Source of the DNA: Ciona intestinalis
Taxonomy: Eukaryota > Chordata > Ascidiacea > Phlebobranchia > Cionidae
Assembly: GCF_000224145.3 (NCBI RefSeq)
Contig: NC_020176.2
Coordinates: forward strand, 1,426,693-1,490,692
Direction of reading: 5' to 3'
DNA length: 64,000 nucleotides
A program made the translations under genes and the position numbers. Under the pieces are notes generated by a model. It made no database searches. It worked only from the letters and a program-made list of their open reading frames with translations, and had not been told where the DNA came from. Each line of letters starts with the position of its first letter. Position 1 is the stretch's first letter. Shown here one piece after another: positions 50,123 to 60,389 of the stretch.

Positions 50123-53100
50123 ATGTCACAATTGAAATCCCCAAAAGCGGGGAAAGCGGAAGTGAATAATTGTACAAGGGAATTTTTCCTTTTGAGGTGC
50201 TTTGTGCTTGTCACGCTATTTCTGTCAGTTCTCCTTCTTTTGCTATATTTGGTCAATCTCAACTCCAGGGTAAGCATGACGTAGTGATACTAACGAAATA
50301 CGAATGATTTTTAACTTAAAAATTAACCAAGTTTGTAAGAGTTTTTAAAGCTTTTATTTTAACGATGTTTTGGCTAGCGTAAAACAGTGACTCGGTTAAA
50401 CTAAAGTTAGGTTAAACAACTGTCTTAACACGCGTTGTCGAGTTAAATTGACTAAACAAAACAGTATATAGCTTTTTACTATATATATAAGGAAACTCTA
50501 ATGTGGTGGAGCAACGACAGCCGTTTTACACTGGTGTTCTATTTCATTTAAATTTAATTTTAACTGAACTAAAATTTAAGGTTTATCTTCTCGAGGAAAA
50601 GCTACAAAAGCTACAATTATTAGAGGAGAATGACGTCACAAACAAAAATGTAAGTATATATAGTACAATGGGGGAAGATAGCACACTTAAGCACCTTGCC
50701 AAATATTTCCAAAATCAAAATAGATGACGGTTTTTGGGTAATATTACGAATTAGTACTATCATTCGTTTATTAATTGATATCAATTTAATAAAAATATAA
50801 TAAAACACACGAGGAGTTATTTAACTATCCGCACAAAAAGTGATATTTTACAAATTTGAAAACACACAGGATAAGATGAGACAGTTTGAAATCATTGTTA
50901 ATTTTGATTATTAAGTGTATTTATAAATAGGAATATACGTAAATAACACGAAATAATACTGTATGCTTTGAAAATTAAGTCTAAACAGTCTTTTTCTTGC
51001 CCTACCCCGGCTTACTGCTATATAGTTTTTAATATGTTACCTATACATTATACTATTGCATAACAATGGTATTGTTTGAACGACAATGGGTAATGTTCGA
51101 AACTAGTTTAATCGTTCGCACACGCAAACTAAAAAAAATGATTGGCTTTACCATGATTTAGCGAGCATTAAAAAATAGCACCTTACCATTTCGCATTTTT
51201 TACCTGTTCAAAGTATACTGTTTCTATTTTTTTTTTAAATATTTAAAAACAGTAAGAAAATTAAAAAAGAGTCTCGTCTGACAAAGTGTCCCATCTTCCC
51301 CCACCCTACTATATGTCAAAGTTAAAAAATACAAACAGCTAAAGTATTTAAAAACGTCTTTGCATTCAAGCCAGTTTAGTTTTATATATTCAAATTTTAT
51401 TTCCTAATCAAGTTTGGCAAAGGTATTAATATCCGTTGCCAGTTTTATTATGGGCAATATTTACTTGTACGCCAGTAACAAAGTTAATGTTTGACAAAAT
51501 TCGGGAAAACTTGATAAGGGAAGGGAAGTTAGGTAGTTTTGCAGCGGTGTGCGTCTTGGTTTCGCAAACACGTCAGCGGGGGTGTAATTGAAAACAGGAA
51601 CTCGATATTCTATTTTTAGATTCGTATCGAGTTCACGCATGTAAAAACATCGGGGAGCAAGGAACAATAAGTTTAAATATATGACTGGTAAATAAATTAT
51701 CAACAGCAAACTGCTATTGTAAAACAAAAACATACAAATTACTAAAGCTACTTTTTAGACGGTCTTACATTTTTTAAAACTATATTAGAACATTAGAAAA
51801 AAAAATTATTGTATTAATTTTTAAAGTGTAAAACCTGATAAGATGTCTACATTATCTTGCACAAATAAAAAAATCTGAACAATTGTTTCTTACAAAAGGC
51901 ACATATACAGGTTAACCCGTATAAGCGGGCACGAGGTGTAAGAAACAAAACACCCGTGTTATAACAACTTCTGTCTTGCACCGTCACAATATAGAATAAA
52001 TGAGTTACATTCATTTTTTCACCAAATCAATGTAATTGTAGGATATTGAGGGACTTGAGCAAGAATTATTACGTCACAGAAGAAGTGCGACCATCAGCAG
52101 AAACAAAAGATGCCGAAAATGTGCGAGAAAAAAATGTGGGTTAAAAGTTAAAATGAAAGTTGTAAACATTTAAACAAATGCTTTTCAGATGGTTGTCACC
52201 TTGTCACAAGTGCGTCACAAAATACGATTGTCGCACACAACGGTAAGTGACGTAATTTCAGCTCCTTGGTACATACGTGTGAATGTAGGCGTAAATGGAT
52301 GAGTGTATTTTGTTTAGTACCGCAGTGCGCCGCGAAAGTTGTTATAACACGGGTGTTGTGTTTCATACACCTACTGCCTGCTTACGAGTTGTCACGTATA
52401 TAGCTTTGCGAGGAATCATTTTTAGATTTTTTAAGCATTGCTGACAGTTTTGGCAACTTCCTTCAAGGTAATTATCAATAAGTGTCTTATCGGAAGACAC
52501 ACACGCAAAACACCAATGGTAACAACATCGAGCCTCACATGAGGTGTGCTAACTATTGTGTCGGGATTTATTGGCAAATATTTACACTGACAGTAATAAG
52601 GTAATAAATCCAAAAATACTTAGCCTACCTACAAGCGTAAGCGAGCGCAAGGTGTTTAAAACATAACACATGTTATAAAACTGTCGTTGCTAATATTCCA
52701 ATTTTTACGATCGGTATTTAAATAATGCAAAAAACGCGACGAATATAAAATTATCTAATGTATTGCGTGGTAAGATGGGATACCACACGCAAATACCATA
52801 TTTCCTGATCGTTTTTCGAACAAATACCAACGCAATTTTAGAGTCGTGAGGCTACGGTTATATAGTTCTCCACACACTTGTATACCACACCATGTGGGAC
52901 GAAAAAAGATGAAAACATGCCCCCATGTAAAGTCTATTAACAATTATTATGCAACACAGGTATCTTCGAATGGACACGAGACGATCCTTTGTCAGAATGT
53001 CACATGGCAACCACACCAATTGGCGCTCCTGTGCGAAGTATCAAAATTCTGGAGAGCGGACTTTACTACATTTACGCGCAGGTTTATTTAGAAAACTCTA

Positions 53101-53863
53101 TTATGTCACTAGACATGACGTAAATCGTTTATGTAGTAGAGTAGGGTGATATGGGGTACATTTTACAACATAAAACGTTAACTTTGTTCTATCGTTTCGT
53201 CTGTCACACAACAGGACTTCATAAGGGTTTGGGCAGAATAAAATTGGAATAAAAATAACTTTATTTATCATTTGAGCAGAAAAAAAATATATATTTCCCA
53301 CATTCGAGTGTTTTTTTTTGTGTTATACCAATAACTATAACAGGTAACATACCGCGCAACAAGAACACGTGTTGCACCTTGGAATGGACAAGTGTTGTTT
53401 GAAATACGGATGACGGACGATCACCCGGATTTATTTGAACCAACAACAACGACCTTATTGAGATCATTCTCACATACAAGGTTTGGTATAAATGTTCTTC
53501 TTAAACACCACACGCACATGTCCACTGTTAAGTTATTACAATGGGGTTATACACCAGACACACATGGTGTGTTCATGAACTCGCTGTCAGGTCAAACACC
53601 TATACCCATGGCAAAGACCTTTTACAAAAAACTAGAATTGTGCCATAAATCTCCATATGTATATATATGATGTTATAGTCGTTTATATTCCACACAGGGC
53701 CATGAACACCACTCCTGTCCCAGAATCTGGTTATTTAGGTGGCTTACAAAGATTACACGCCGGTCAAGTTATTTTCGTGCATGAGAGCACACCGATGCGA
53801 AGGTACAGTATGCAACCGACGGAAAATTACTTTGGCGCATTCCTGGTCCAAAGACTAAAGTGA
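50123..53863 (+). CDS. TNF ligand superfamily member, type II membrane protein
   Basis: Secreted or membrane cytokine of the TNF family. Seven exons join in phase: 50123-50269, 50581-50649, 52042-52135, 52189-52242, 52960-53081, 53344-53480 and 53698-53863, giving 262 residues. The ATG is the first after an in-frame stop (50090). A 20-residue cytoplasmic part precedes a membrane helix (about 21-43, TLFLSVLLLLLYLV). Exon 2 encodes a Leu-rich coiled-coil stalk (EEKLQKLQLLEE). Exon 3 has two furin-type sites, RHRR (83-86) and RNKR (92-95). The TNF homology domain runs from about 106 to the end: GCHLVTSA, then ILESGLYYIYAQ at a typical exon edge, GGLQRLHAGQVIFVHE, and the closing ENYFGAFLV. The small exons 2 and 3 are least certain. 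A SINE fills much of the intron before exon 5. The last two exons resemble TRAIL/EDA-type ligands, but subfamily is not settled. Confidence 0.88.
51286..51312. mobile_element. MITE terminal fragment in TNF ligand intron
   Basis: CCCATCTTCCCCCACCCTAC followed by TATAT is the right terminal repeat of the TATAGTAGGGTGGGG family. A possible left end (ATATAGTACAATGGGGGAAG) lies just after exon 2 near 50656, but the interior does not match well. Confidence 0.5.
51920..52032 (+). mobile_element. SINE 3' fragment before TNF ligand exon 3
   Basis: Shows GGGCACGAGGTGTAAGAAAC, ACACCCGTGTTATAACAACT and AATAAATGAGTTACATTCAT, the family tail. It ends about 10 bp before the exon 3 acceptor. Confidence 0.65.
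52295..52565 (-). mobile_element. Near-complete SINE in TNF ligand intron 4
   Basis: Read on -, the head has ATAGTTAGCACACC and GAGGCTCGATGTTGTTACCA, then a short TG-rich run, GACACTTATTG and the tail GTAGGTGTATGAAACACAAC with ACCCGTGTTATAACAAC. It lies between ligand exons 4 and 5. Confidence 0.6.
52625..52690 (+). mobile_element. SINE tail fragment
   Basis: AAGGTGTTTAAAACATAACA followed by CATGTTATAAAACTGTCGTT matches the SINE tail. Only about 65 bp are preserved, in the same ligand intron. Confidence 0.4.
52762..52860 (-). mobile_element. MITE-like fragment upstream of TNF ligand exon 5
   Basis: GGTAAGATGGGATACCA plus the reversed family interior (ATTTCCTGATCGTTTTTCGA and TTTTAGAGTCGTGAGG). 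It ends about 100 bp before the exon 5 acceptor; the far terminal repeat is gone. Confidence 0.55.
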
Positions 53864-54588
53864 TGAATTGAAGAAAATCATGATCTGCACAAAAAGTCAC
53901 CATCGGAAGTGTAAATGACTTGTACATTATCAATCTTGTATTGTAGTGATTTTAGTTTGCTTATTCTTACACACAATCGTGCTTCACATTCGATAATCGC
54001 GCCATTAAACAACTGCCTTTCAAATTCCCAGCAATTGTTTATGGTGTGGTCCTGGGATTTCCTGGGAATTGTCAGCAATTGTTTATAGGTGAGGTTTCAG
54101 CCAAATTCCTGGGCCTTAAATTTAAGTCAGCAGATTTGGCCCATTATCCCAAAACAATTGTTCAACAAAGAAAGTATTGTTTAGTAATAGAATTATTTTA
54201 AAACACAATTCATGCTTCCTTACAACTGGGCTGCGAAACGAAAATAACAAAATCATATAAATATACGATTGCAGCTTTATTAATAGGGTGACATATTTAA
54301 AACACTTGATGGTAAATTAATAAAAACAAGAAATCTGCTAACTTTATTAACTTAAATAACAATACAGTTGAACACATATGGGGTAACAAATTAGGAAATA
54401 GTGTGTTATATATCCACCAAATTAGTATAAACAAAAATAGAATCACTCTATTGCATATAATATTGGGTAGGCTATCCTAGTTAAATAGAAACAATAATTG
54501 AAGCATGAAATAAAGTCACAACAATAAAAGCAAGGATTAGCGTATTAGGATTCGATTAAAAAGGCGAACAAAATTAAAACTAAATATT
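53864..54588. other. Spacer between converging TNF ligand and dioxygenase genes
   Basis: About 725 bp that must hold both 3' ends. AATAAA for the + gene is near 54318; its complement for the - gene is near 54273. A short direct repeat (CAGCAATTGTTTAT) occurs at about 54029 and 54072. No other gene is seen. Confidence 0.55.
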
Positions 54589-57500
54589 TTAAAAGGATGA
54601 ACCGTTGCCAACTTTGGGAGGGGTAACATTTTCACCAAGCTTGATGGCAAGCGTCATGTAATTGCTTTTCAAATCATCCAAGTTAATATAAGTCCCCTGT
54701 AAGTAATTGTGTTAAGAACCAAATCTAAATGGAATGAATTCTGTAAATCTGGACTAGGTCTCATGCTTATAAAATTTGAAGATTCTTGTGAAAAAAACAA
54801 CAGTCAAGATCAAGTGCAACGAAAATATGTTACAGAGGTCCAATCCTACTATTATGTTTCAGTTTCTATTGAGACTGAAGATGCCATTTAGGCGAAATAT
54901 ATTTTTACCATTACTAATAGTGGTTGGACTTGATTTTTGTTTGTTACATTTTTGTAGCACACATATGTTCTATGGATTATATAATTTGCAAAAAATCTCA
55001 AATATATTTGACTAAAGAACTAATGATGCGATTTTAAGCAACCATAGTACACCGTTTGTTACTTCATTGGAATTGACTTTTATTTATTGCATATTTCGCA
55101 GCACTTGATTCTGAGTGTTGTTTTATTACAAGAATCATTTTACTTCATGAGCACAAGATTAATGCTGGATTCACTAAAACTATCCCAATTAGACAATAAC
55201 ATAGATATTACAACAAAGATAATTTTTTTTGTAATTGAAGAAATAGAAATATAGACAGGTATTAATTTACAACAGTATTGATTTAACCTTAAAAGTTAGT
55301 GCCATCTAGTGTTAAAAAATAATAAAACCACCTACCTGTAGGTGGCGCACCCCACCATTGCTTTTAAACGCTGACCTTGCATGAGCAACTCGACGATTGT
55401 TAAAAATAATCAAATCTCCAGTTTTCAAACGAAATTCAAACTAAAACATTTTAAGGTAAATTAAACTTGTTTACTAAATTTAAACTAAAGTTAACATTAC
55501 ATACATCACAGTTAAAACTCTGTTTGCATAACTAATCATAAATAAAAAAACACATATTTACTACCACCAAAGTATCCGAATCTGTATTTTCTAAGCTATT
55601 TGTAGTTTTCGCACCTGTCTCTCAACCCTCCAATAATGTTTGCTGACTAAACATTTGCTAACTGTTGTTTATTCAAAAACCTGACTTAAAAAAGTCAATT
55701 TTGTTTCAACTTTCACACCTTTTTTTGACAATATAATAAAGGTGTAGCCGCAAACTTATGATTGCAGATGGTTATTGTGCCTAGAGTTTAAAACATTTGT
55801 ATTTTATTTATTTTTTTTTCTTCCCAATTTTTTGGTGAAAAAATTAAGAAAAGATTATATTTTTATAAAAAATATAAAAAAACAACACAAAACAAATTGT
55901 TTTAAACTATAACAAAAATAACATACAACATAAACCTATGATATTTAATGGTTTTTAATATAAAAATTGGGTCCCAAATTTAAAATCGGTTGCTGCCATT
56001 GGGTCCCAAATATAAAACCAAACTTACCATGCCTTCTTTCCTTTCCAGTAGCTTCAGAAATGCCCTGTATGCTTCATAGTACCTTGGTACATCATCAAAC
56101 CTTACTCTTGTAGCAACAGCAATACCAGGATGCCAGTTAACAGCAACCAACTAGACATAATATGAAATTAGTGTTAAATAATTACAATGTGAATACTAAC
56201 ACTTTGTGAAAGACACTTGACGGTAATTTCTCCAAACCAGTGGTCACTAATGGGTCCACACACAGGAAAAACAAAAAGAAGAGTAACCAACAAAGACACA
56301 ATATGTCTTGTAAGCAGGCATAAGGTGTATGAAATACAACACCCATGTCATACCTTCTAAAATGCTTGCCCGCCATGCGAGGATAAATAAGTAAAATTCA
56401 TTTGCACAAAAGAGTAGTATTAATCACTGTAACTAAACACACCATCACCTTTCCAAAATAATCGACAACAAAATGAGGTTTCTGGTGTTCTTGGAACACA
56501 GGATGTGATCTCTTCTTATCCATGGTTTCAAACTTACAAGGTACTTCACATAATGTTTGAAAATATTTTGGATTTTCGCGGCGAAAAGTTTCTGCCGCTC
56601 GAAAGAGATCAAGAATTTGTGATTCCCCGCCTGTTACGCAAGAATCGAACCTAAATAGAGCATTATTACATCATAATTTATTGGTGAAATATAAAGGGAA
56701 TAAGAGAAAAGTCGTAAATGAAAAATTTGATTCAATGAATGTAACTTATTTATCCTTGAGCGGTGGGGCAATGAGAGTCATATAATGTGGGTCTTAATAC
56801 TTTTGATTCTAAAAGAGATTTCCTGGGAATAGTTTGTTGTGTAATCTTAAAATTAATAGTCTAATTTTTTTTAGAATTATAATACACCTATGTGAATCAA
56901 CATATTTAATGTTTTATAGGAGTAAAACACAAAACTACGCAATTGTTTTTTTTTGTTTTATATGTGTAAAAGTGATACATTATAAAAATTAATTTAACTT
57001 TGATTTTTAAAAAAAGAGTTTTAGAGGTTTATAAATTAGAAATTTAAAGTGTACATTAAACTAACCCCACTGTTTAGGCCTCAGCATTAACATGTATCTT
57101 GCACTGTACCTGAGTGCGTGTAGAAGTTGTACACCAGGCATGCTCTCATATTGTGGTTGGTCTTGATGGAAAGGTAGTAGGAGGTTTGTGTAAGCTGCGT
57201 TCTCTGCCTTCCTATCTACCACATCAAATATCTGGAAGTAATAATCAGTAATTTCAATCGCTGTGCCACAGTGGTTAACACGCTTGCCTTTAGCACAGGT
57301 TTTACAGGTTCGCGGCTCAATGCTGCTATCATTGTGGGCATATGTGCCCTTTGGCATGACATTTAACGGCAGTTGCTCCAACCCAGTGGTCACTAATGGG
57401 TTGTCTAAATTGTCAGCTATACATTACAAACAATAATAAACCACAAAGTTACATACATGGTAACTCTAAGGAAACCTGAGGTGTATGAAACATATCATCA

Positions 57501-59503
57501 GTGTTAGAACGGCCGTCGTTGCTTTGCCATGCAAAGATATTTAAGTTAAGTAGTTCTTAAAATACTTACGTTCCCGTATAGAGTGCTGTATATGGGACCA
57601 AACATGGAGGCAACCTACAAAGTAATTAAAGGTTAAATATTAAGATTTGGGTTGTATAACAATCACTGCAATACTATTACTTCAAGACTTACACACAATT
57701 TATTGTGTTACAAAATATATATACTTAAATGTTTTTAAAATAAACTATCTTGGGAATGGAACTAATTTATATCGCTACTTCGTTGCTTAGCTTTAGGCTA
57801 ATAATGTGTGACTTTGCGAAATCTTTTGCCCCAACCCTGGATGTTCCCAAACAATGGTGCATCACAAACACGTTAAAGTTACTTTACCTTCAAAACTTGG
57901 CCGGGTGTGGTGGGAACATTCTGAATCAAGCAAATTCCTGAATCCACCACACCTTTCAAAACACTGCAATAAAATTTATCATTAAATGCACAAAACAAAA
58001 ATAAGGCAATAAAATCTCTTTCAGTTTAGGCACAATAAAAGTTGATTTTTTTCGGGCCTTCAATTAACATAATAAAAATACTTAACAATTTGACCTAAAT
58101 TTGAAAGTTTTTTTGTACATTATCATTGTTTGCTAGCTTCATATTTGTCAGCAAAACATTATCTATAAATCATTTTTGATTAGGACAGAAAATCTTCAGC
58201 TGATTACAAATATGTATAATTAATACCCTAATGTTATTGGTGCATAATATCATTAATAAGATATGTCACCATACCTTTTGAAAAAATGACATGGTACGTT
58301 TTAGTGACCCAGTTTTAAATAGAAAACAGTTTTTTCCCGCTGGTAAGTTAAGTATCTAAACAAACAAGAAGAGCCAATTTAAATTGTATTTGCCTCCTTA
58401 ATTAATGATTAATCAACCACGTATCTCTTTTTTGACACCAATTATGGGTCTAACTATACTTTAACAGCGCTAGCCTAGATTTTGTTTAAAAATTAAAAAC
58501 ATGATGCCTGTGAAAAAACAACACCGAACTTACTTGAATTTAAATCTATCTTCATCTTTATCAATCATGTTGTAATCAACTGTAGGAAGTTTCCCAGCAT
58601 AGTTCTGTGAGTTGATGACATCACGTTTGATGATGTCACAATCCAAACAATGGTCACAGTAACACTGACTTCTCAACCAATCAGCATCGTGCTCTGTCAT
58701 GTGGGGGGATTCCCCTTGAAACCAAGTTTTGAGAGCTTTTCCTATGCCATCATAAGTTTAAAAGTAAGAAAAGCAAAAGATTTTGTGTTACGCAATATGT
58801 CTAATGCAGCATGGATGATCAATGCAATTTAAACAAAATGCAATTTTTGCCGTTTCGAGCAATATGCTGTATCGTGACAATTGTTAAATTAGGGAAATTG
58901 CCATTCGCCAATTACAAAATTTCTACATATATTTTAGTGCCATTTGTATAGTCTTTTTGCATACTTAAGCAATTGGTATATTTCGTTATTATATGTCTTC
59001 TAACCTGCATCATGAACCTCTGCTTTGGTTACAGACAAAACTTCTGGTAGTGACAGGATATCAATTGTATAAGTTCCAGAAAATTCTCGAAAACATTTTT
59101 TACATTGGCAGTTGTATCGCAGCCATGTAGAATGGTAACTGCAATTGTAAACATAATTCTAGTTATAGCAAAGTAGTTTAGATTTTAGAACCAGGTTTAT
59201 TTCTTTAAATAAATCACCAAACATCCTATTCCGTGAGAAAATAATCTTGCTAATTGCTAACACACACCCCAAACCACTAATCCCAAAACCAATAACCCGT
59301 AACCACAAGTTCAAAAACTTGTAGCCTTATCTATAAGGTCATTCACTAGTACCTAACTTTGTATTTTCCACTCAGTGTGACAAATACGTGTTAAGGTATG
59401 TAACACAAGAACGCTACATTATTTATGCACACCTGCTTTCATGGCCGTCTTTCCACACAACATCACATATTCCACCATCTTGCTTAACCAGACAATTTTG
59501 CAT
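54589..59503 (-). CDS. BBOX1: Gamma-butyrobetaine dioxygenase-like 2-oxoglutarate oxygenase
   Basis: Likely Fe(II)/2-oxoglutarate hydroxylase for the last step of carnitine synthesis. Ten exons on - join in phase: 59433-59503, 59005-59138, 58534-58741, 57888-57963, 57570-57614, 57110-57231, 56449-56650, 56028-56150, 55336-55440 and 54589-54696, giving 397 residues (human 387). The N-terminal zinc domain shows STWLRYNCQCKKCF and a His before TEHDADWL, matching the human C-x-C-x2-C plus His set. The oxygenase core has FHQD (iron His and Asp), GVQLLHAL, VTGGESQILDLF, NRRVAHAR (second iron His) and VRHLQGTY (oxoglutarate Arg). The Trp of the human substrate cage (YGHTW) is Phe here (YGNIF). A TMLHE-type role is the main alternative, but the core looks closer to BBOX1. 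SINEs occupy two introns. Confidence 0.92.
56200..56400 (+). mobile_element. SINE 3' portion in dioxygenase intron
   Basis: Contains CCAGTGGTCACTAATGGGT, CATAAGGTGTATGAAATACA, ACACCCATGTCATACC and GCGAGGATAAATAAGT. It lies between the exons at 56028-56150 and 56449-56650. Confidence 0.6.
56725..56775 (-). mobile_element. SINE tail remnant
   Basis: TGAATGTAACTTATTTATCC followed by TTGAGCGGTGGGGCAA is the reverse complement of the SINE end. Only about 50 bp are recognisable. Confidence 0.4.
57250..57560 (+). mobile_element. Full-length SINE filling a dioxygenase intron
   Basis: The head GCCACAGTGGTTAACACGC (A box) and ACAGGTTCGCGGCTCAATGC (B box) are tRNA-like. The body has CCAGTGGTCACTAATGGG, and the tail has GAGGTGTATGAAACATATCA and GCAAAGATATTTAAG. 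It takes up about 310 of the 338 bases of the intron between exons 57570-57614 and 57110-57231. Confidence 0.7.
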
Positions 59504-60389
59504 TTTTGCCTATATGGCGTAACAACCTGCGTGATTCTAGTATTAAAAAACAGTTAACAACCCACCTCAAAACCATAAAAGCTGCACATCAAACGGAATC
59601 TAGTTTGTTGTTACAACGTCACAACCAGTCTGTAAAAACGGAAATAACAGCCGCACGTCAATCAAATTATGCTTGTGGTCGCAAAGGGCGCATTAGCTCC
59701 AATTTGCGGTCGTAATTTTGTGTTGGAATGTTCGCCGATTCGCACTACTGCAGTTAATAGAGTGGACGCGGTGGGCGTCTGTATGTCACATGCGTACAAG
59801 ATTACCAAACCAACCAGCAAACTTAACAGGTCAAAGACTTATCAAAGACCCGCCACAAACACATTTTGTTTATCGCGGACTTTTAACTCCCAAACGTTTC
59901 CGAAACAAATGAAAAGTATCTATCGGTAGCCAATACAAAGTCAGGGCCACCAACAAGTACCCGCGCCCACAATATTAGTAGCATTGAGCTTCGACACAAT
60001 TGCCTCAATTAGCCACAAAGCTGTGCCAGTCATGCCTTAATTTTTGTTCCTTGCTAAAGCTACCACATTTTATTCAGTTTATTGTTAGAATTGCGCTGTC
60101 AACGCTATGAGTTGCGTCTAAAGCACATTTTATTATTATTTTTTACGAATCAAAACGAGTGATGACGCAAAGCGAAAACTTGAATAACGTCATTGATTAA
60201 TAACGAGTAGTTAGAAACATAGAAAGCATTGGATGTTTTAGCAAACTTTCCGTATTAATATTCGTATCTACAAAGCGAAATATTCCTAAAGTAGCGGCTG
60301 CTGATCAAGCAAATAGGAATAAGAAAGTGCTTTCAATTTTGTACAGTTGAAATTGGTATTTCAAAAAGTCCGATTTCTTCATAAACAGA
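59504..60389. other. Spacer between nidogen and dioxygenase genes
   Basis: About 0.9 kb between two genes on -. It should contain the nidogen 3' end (AATAAA complements near 60066 and 60131) and the dioxygenase promoter or 5' untranslated part. Open frames on + at 59506-59929 overlap in two frames and show no family motif. A SINE remnant lies at about 59945-60040 on - (GTGTCGAAGCTCAATGCTAC). Confidence 0.5.

Noticed and set aside
49987-50277. 96-codon open frame on -
   Set aside because: It lies antisense to the TNF ligand membrane-anchor exon, which fits the whole gene in frame.
53392-53670. 92-codon open frame on +
   Set aside because: It is TNF ligand exon 6 read on into the following intron; splicing at 53480 joins the true last exon.
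59506-59929. Open frames on + upstream of the dioxygenase gene
   Set aside because: They overlap in two frames, one starts at TTG, and the sequence is the promoter side of a gene on the other strand.
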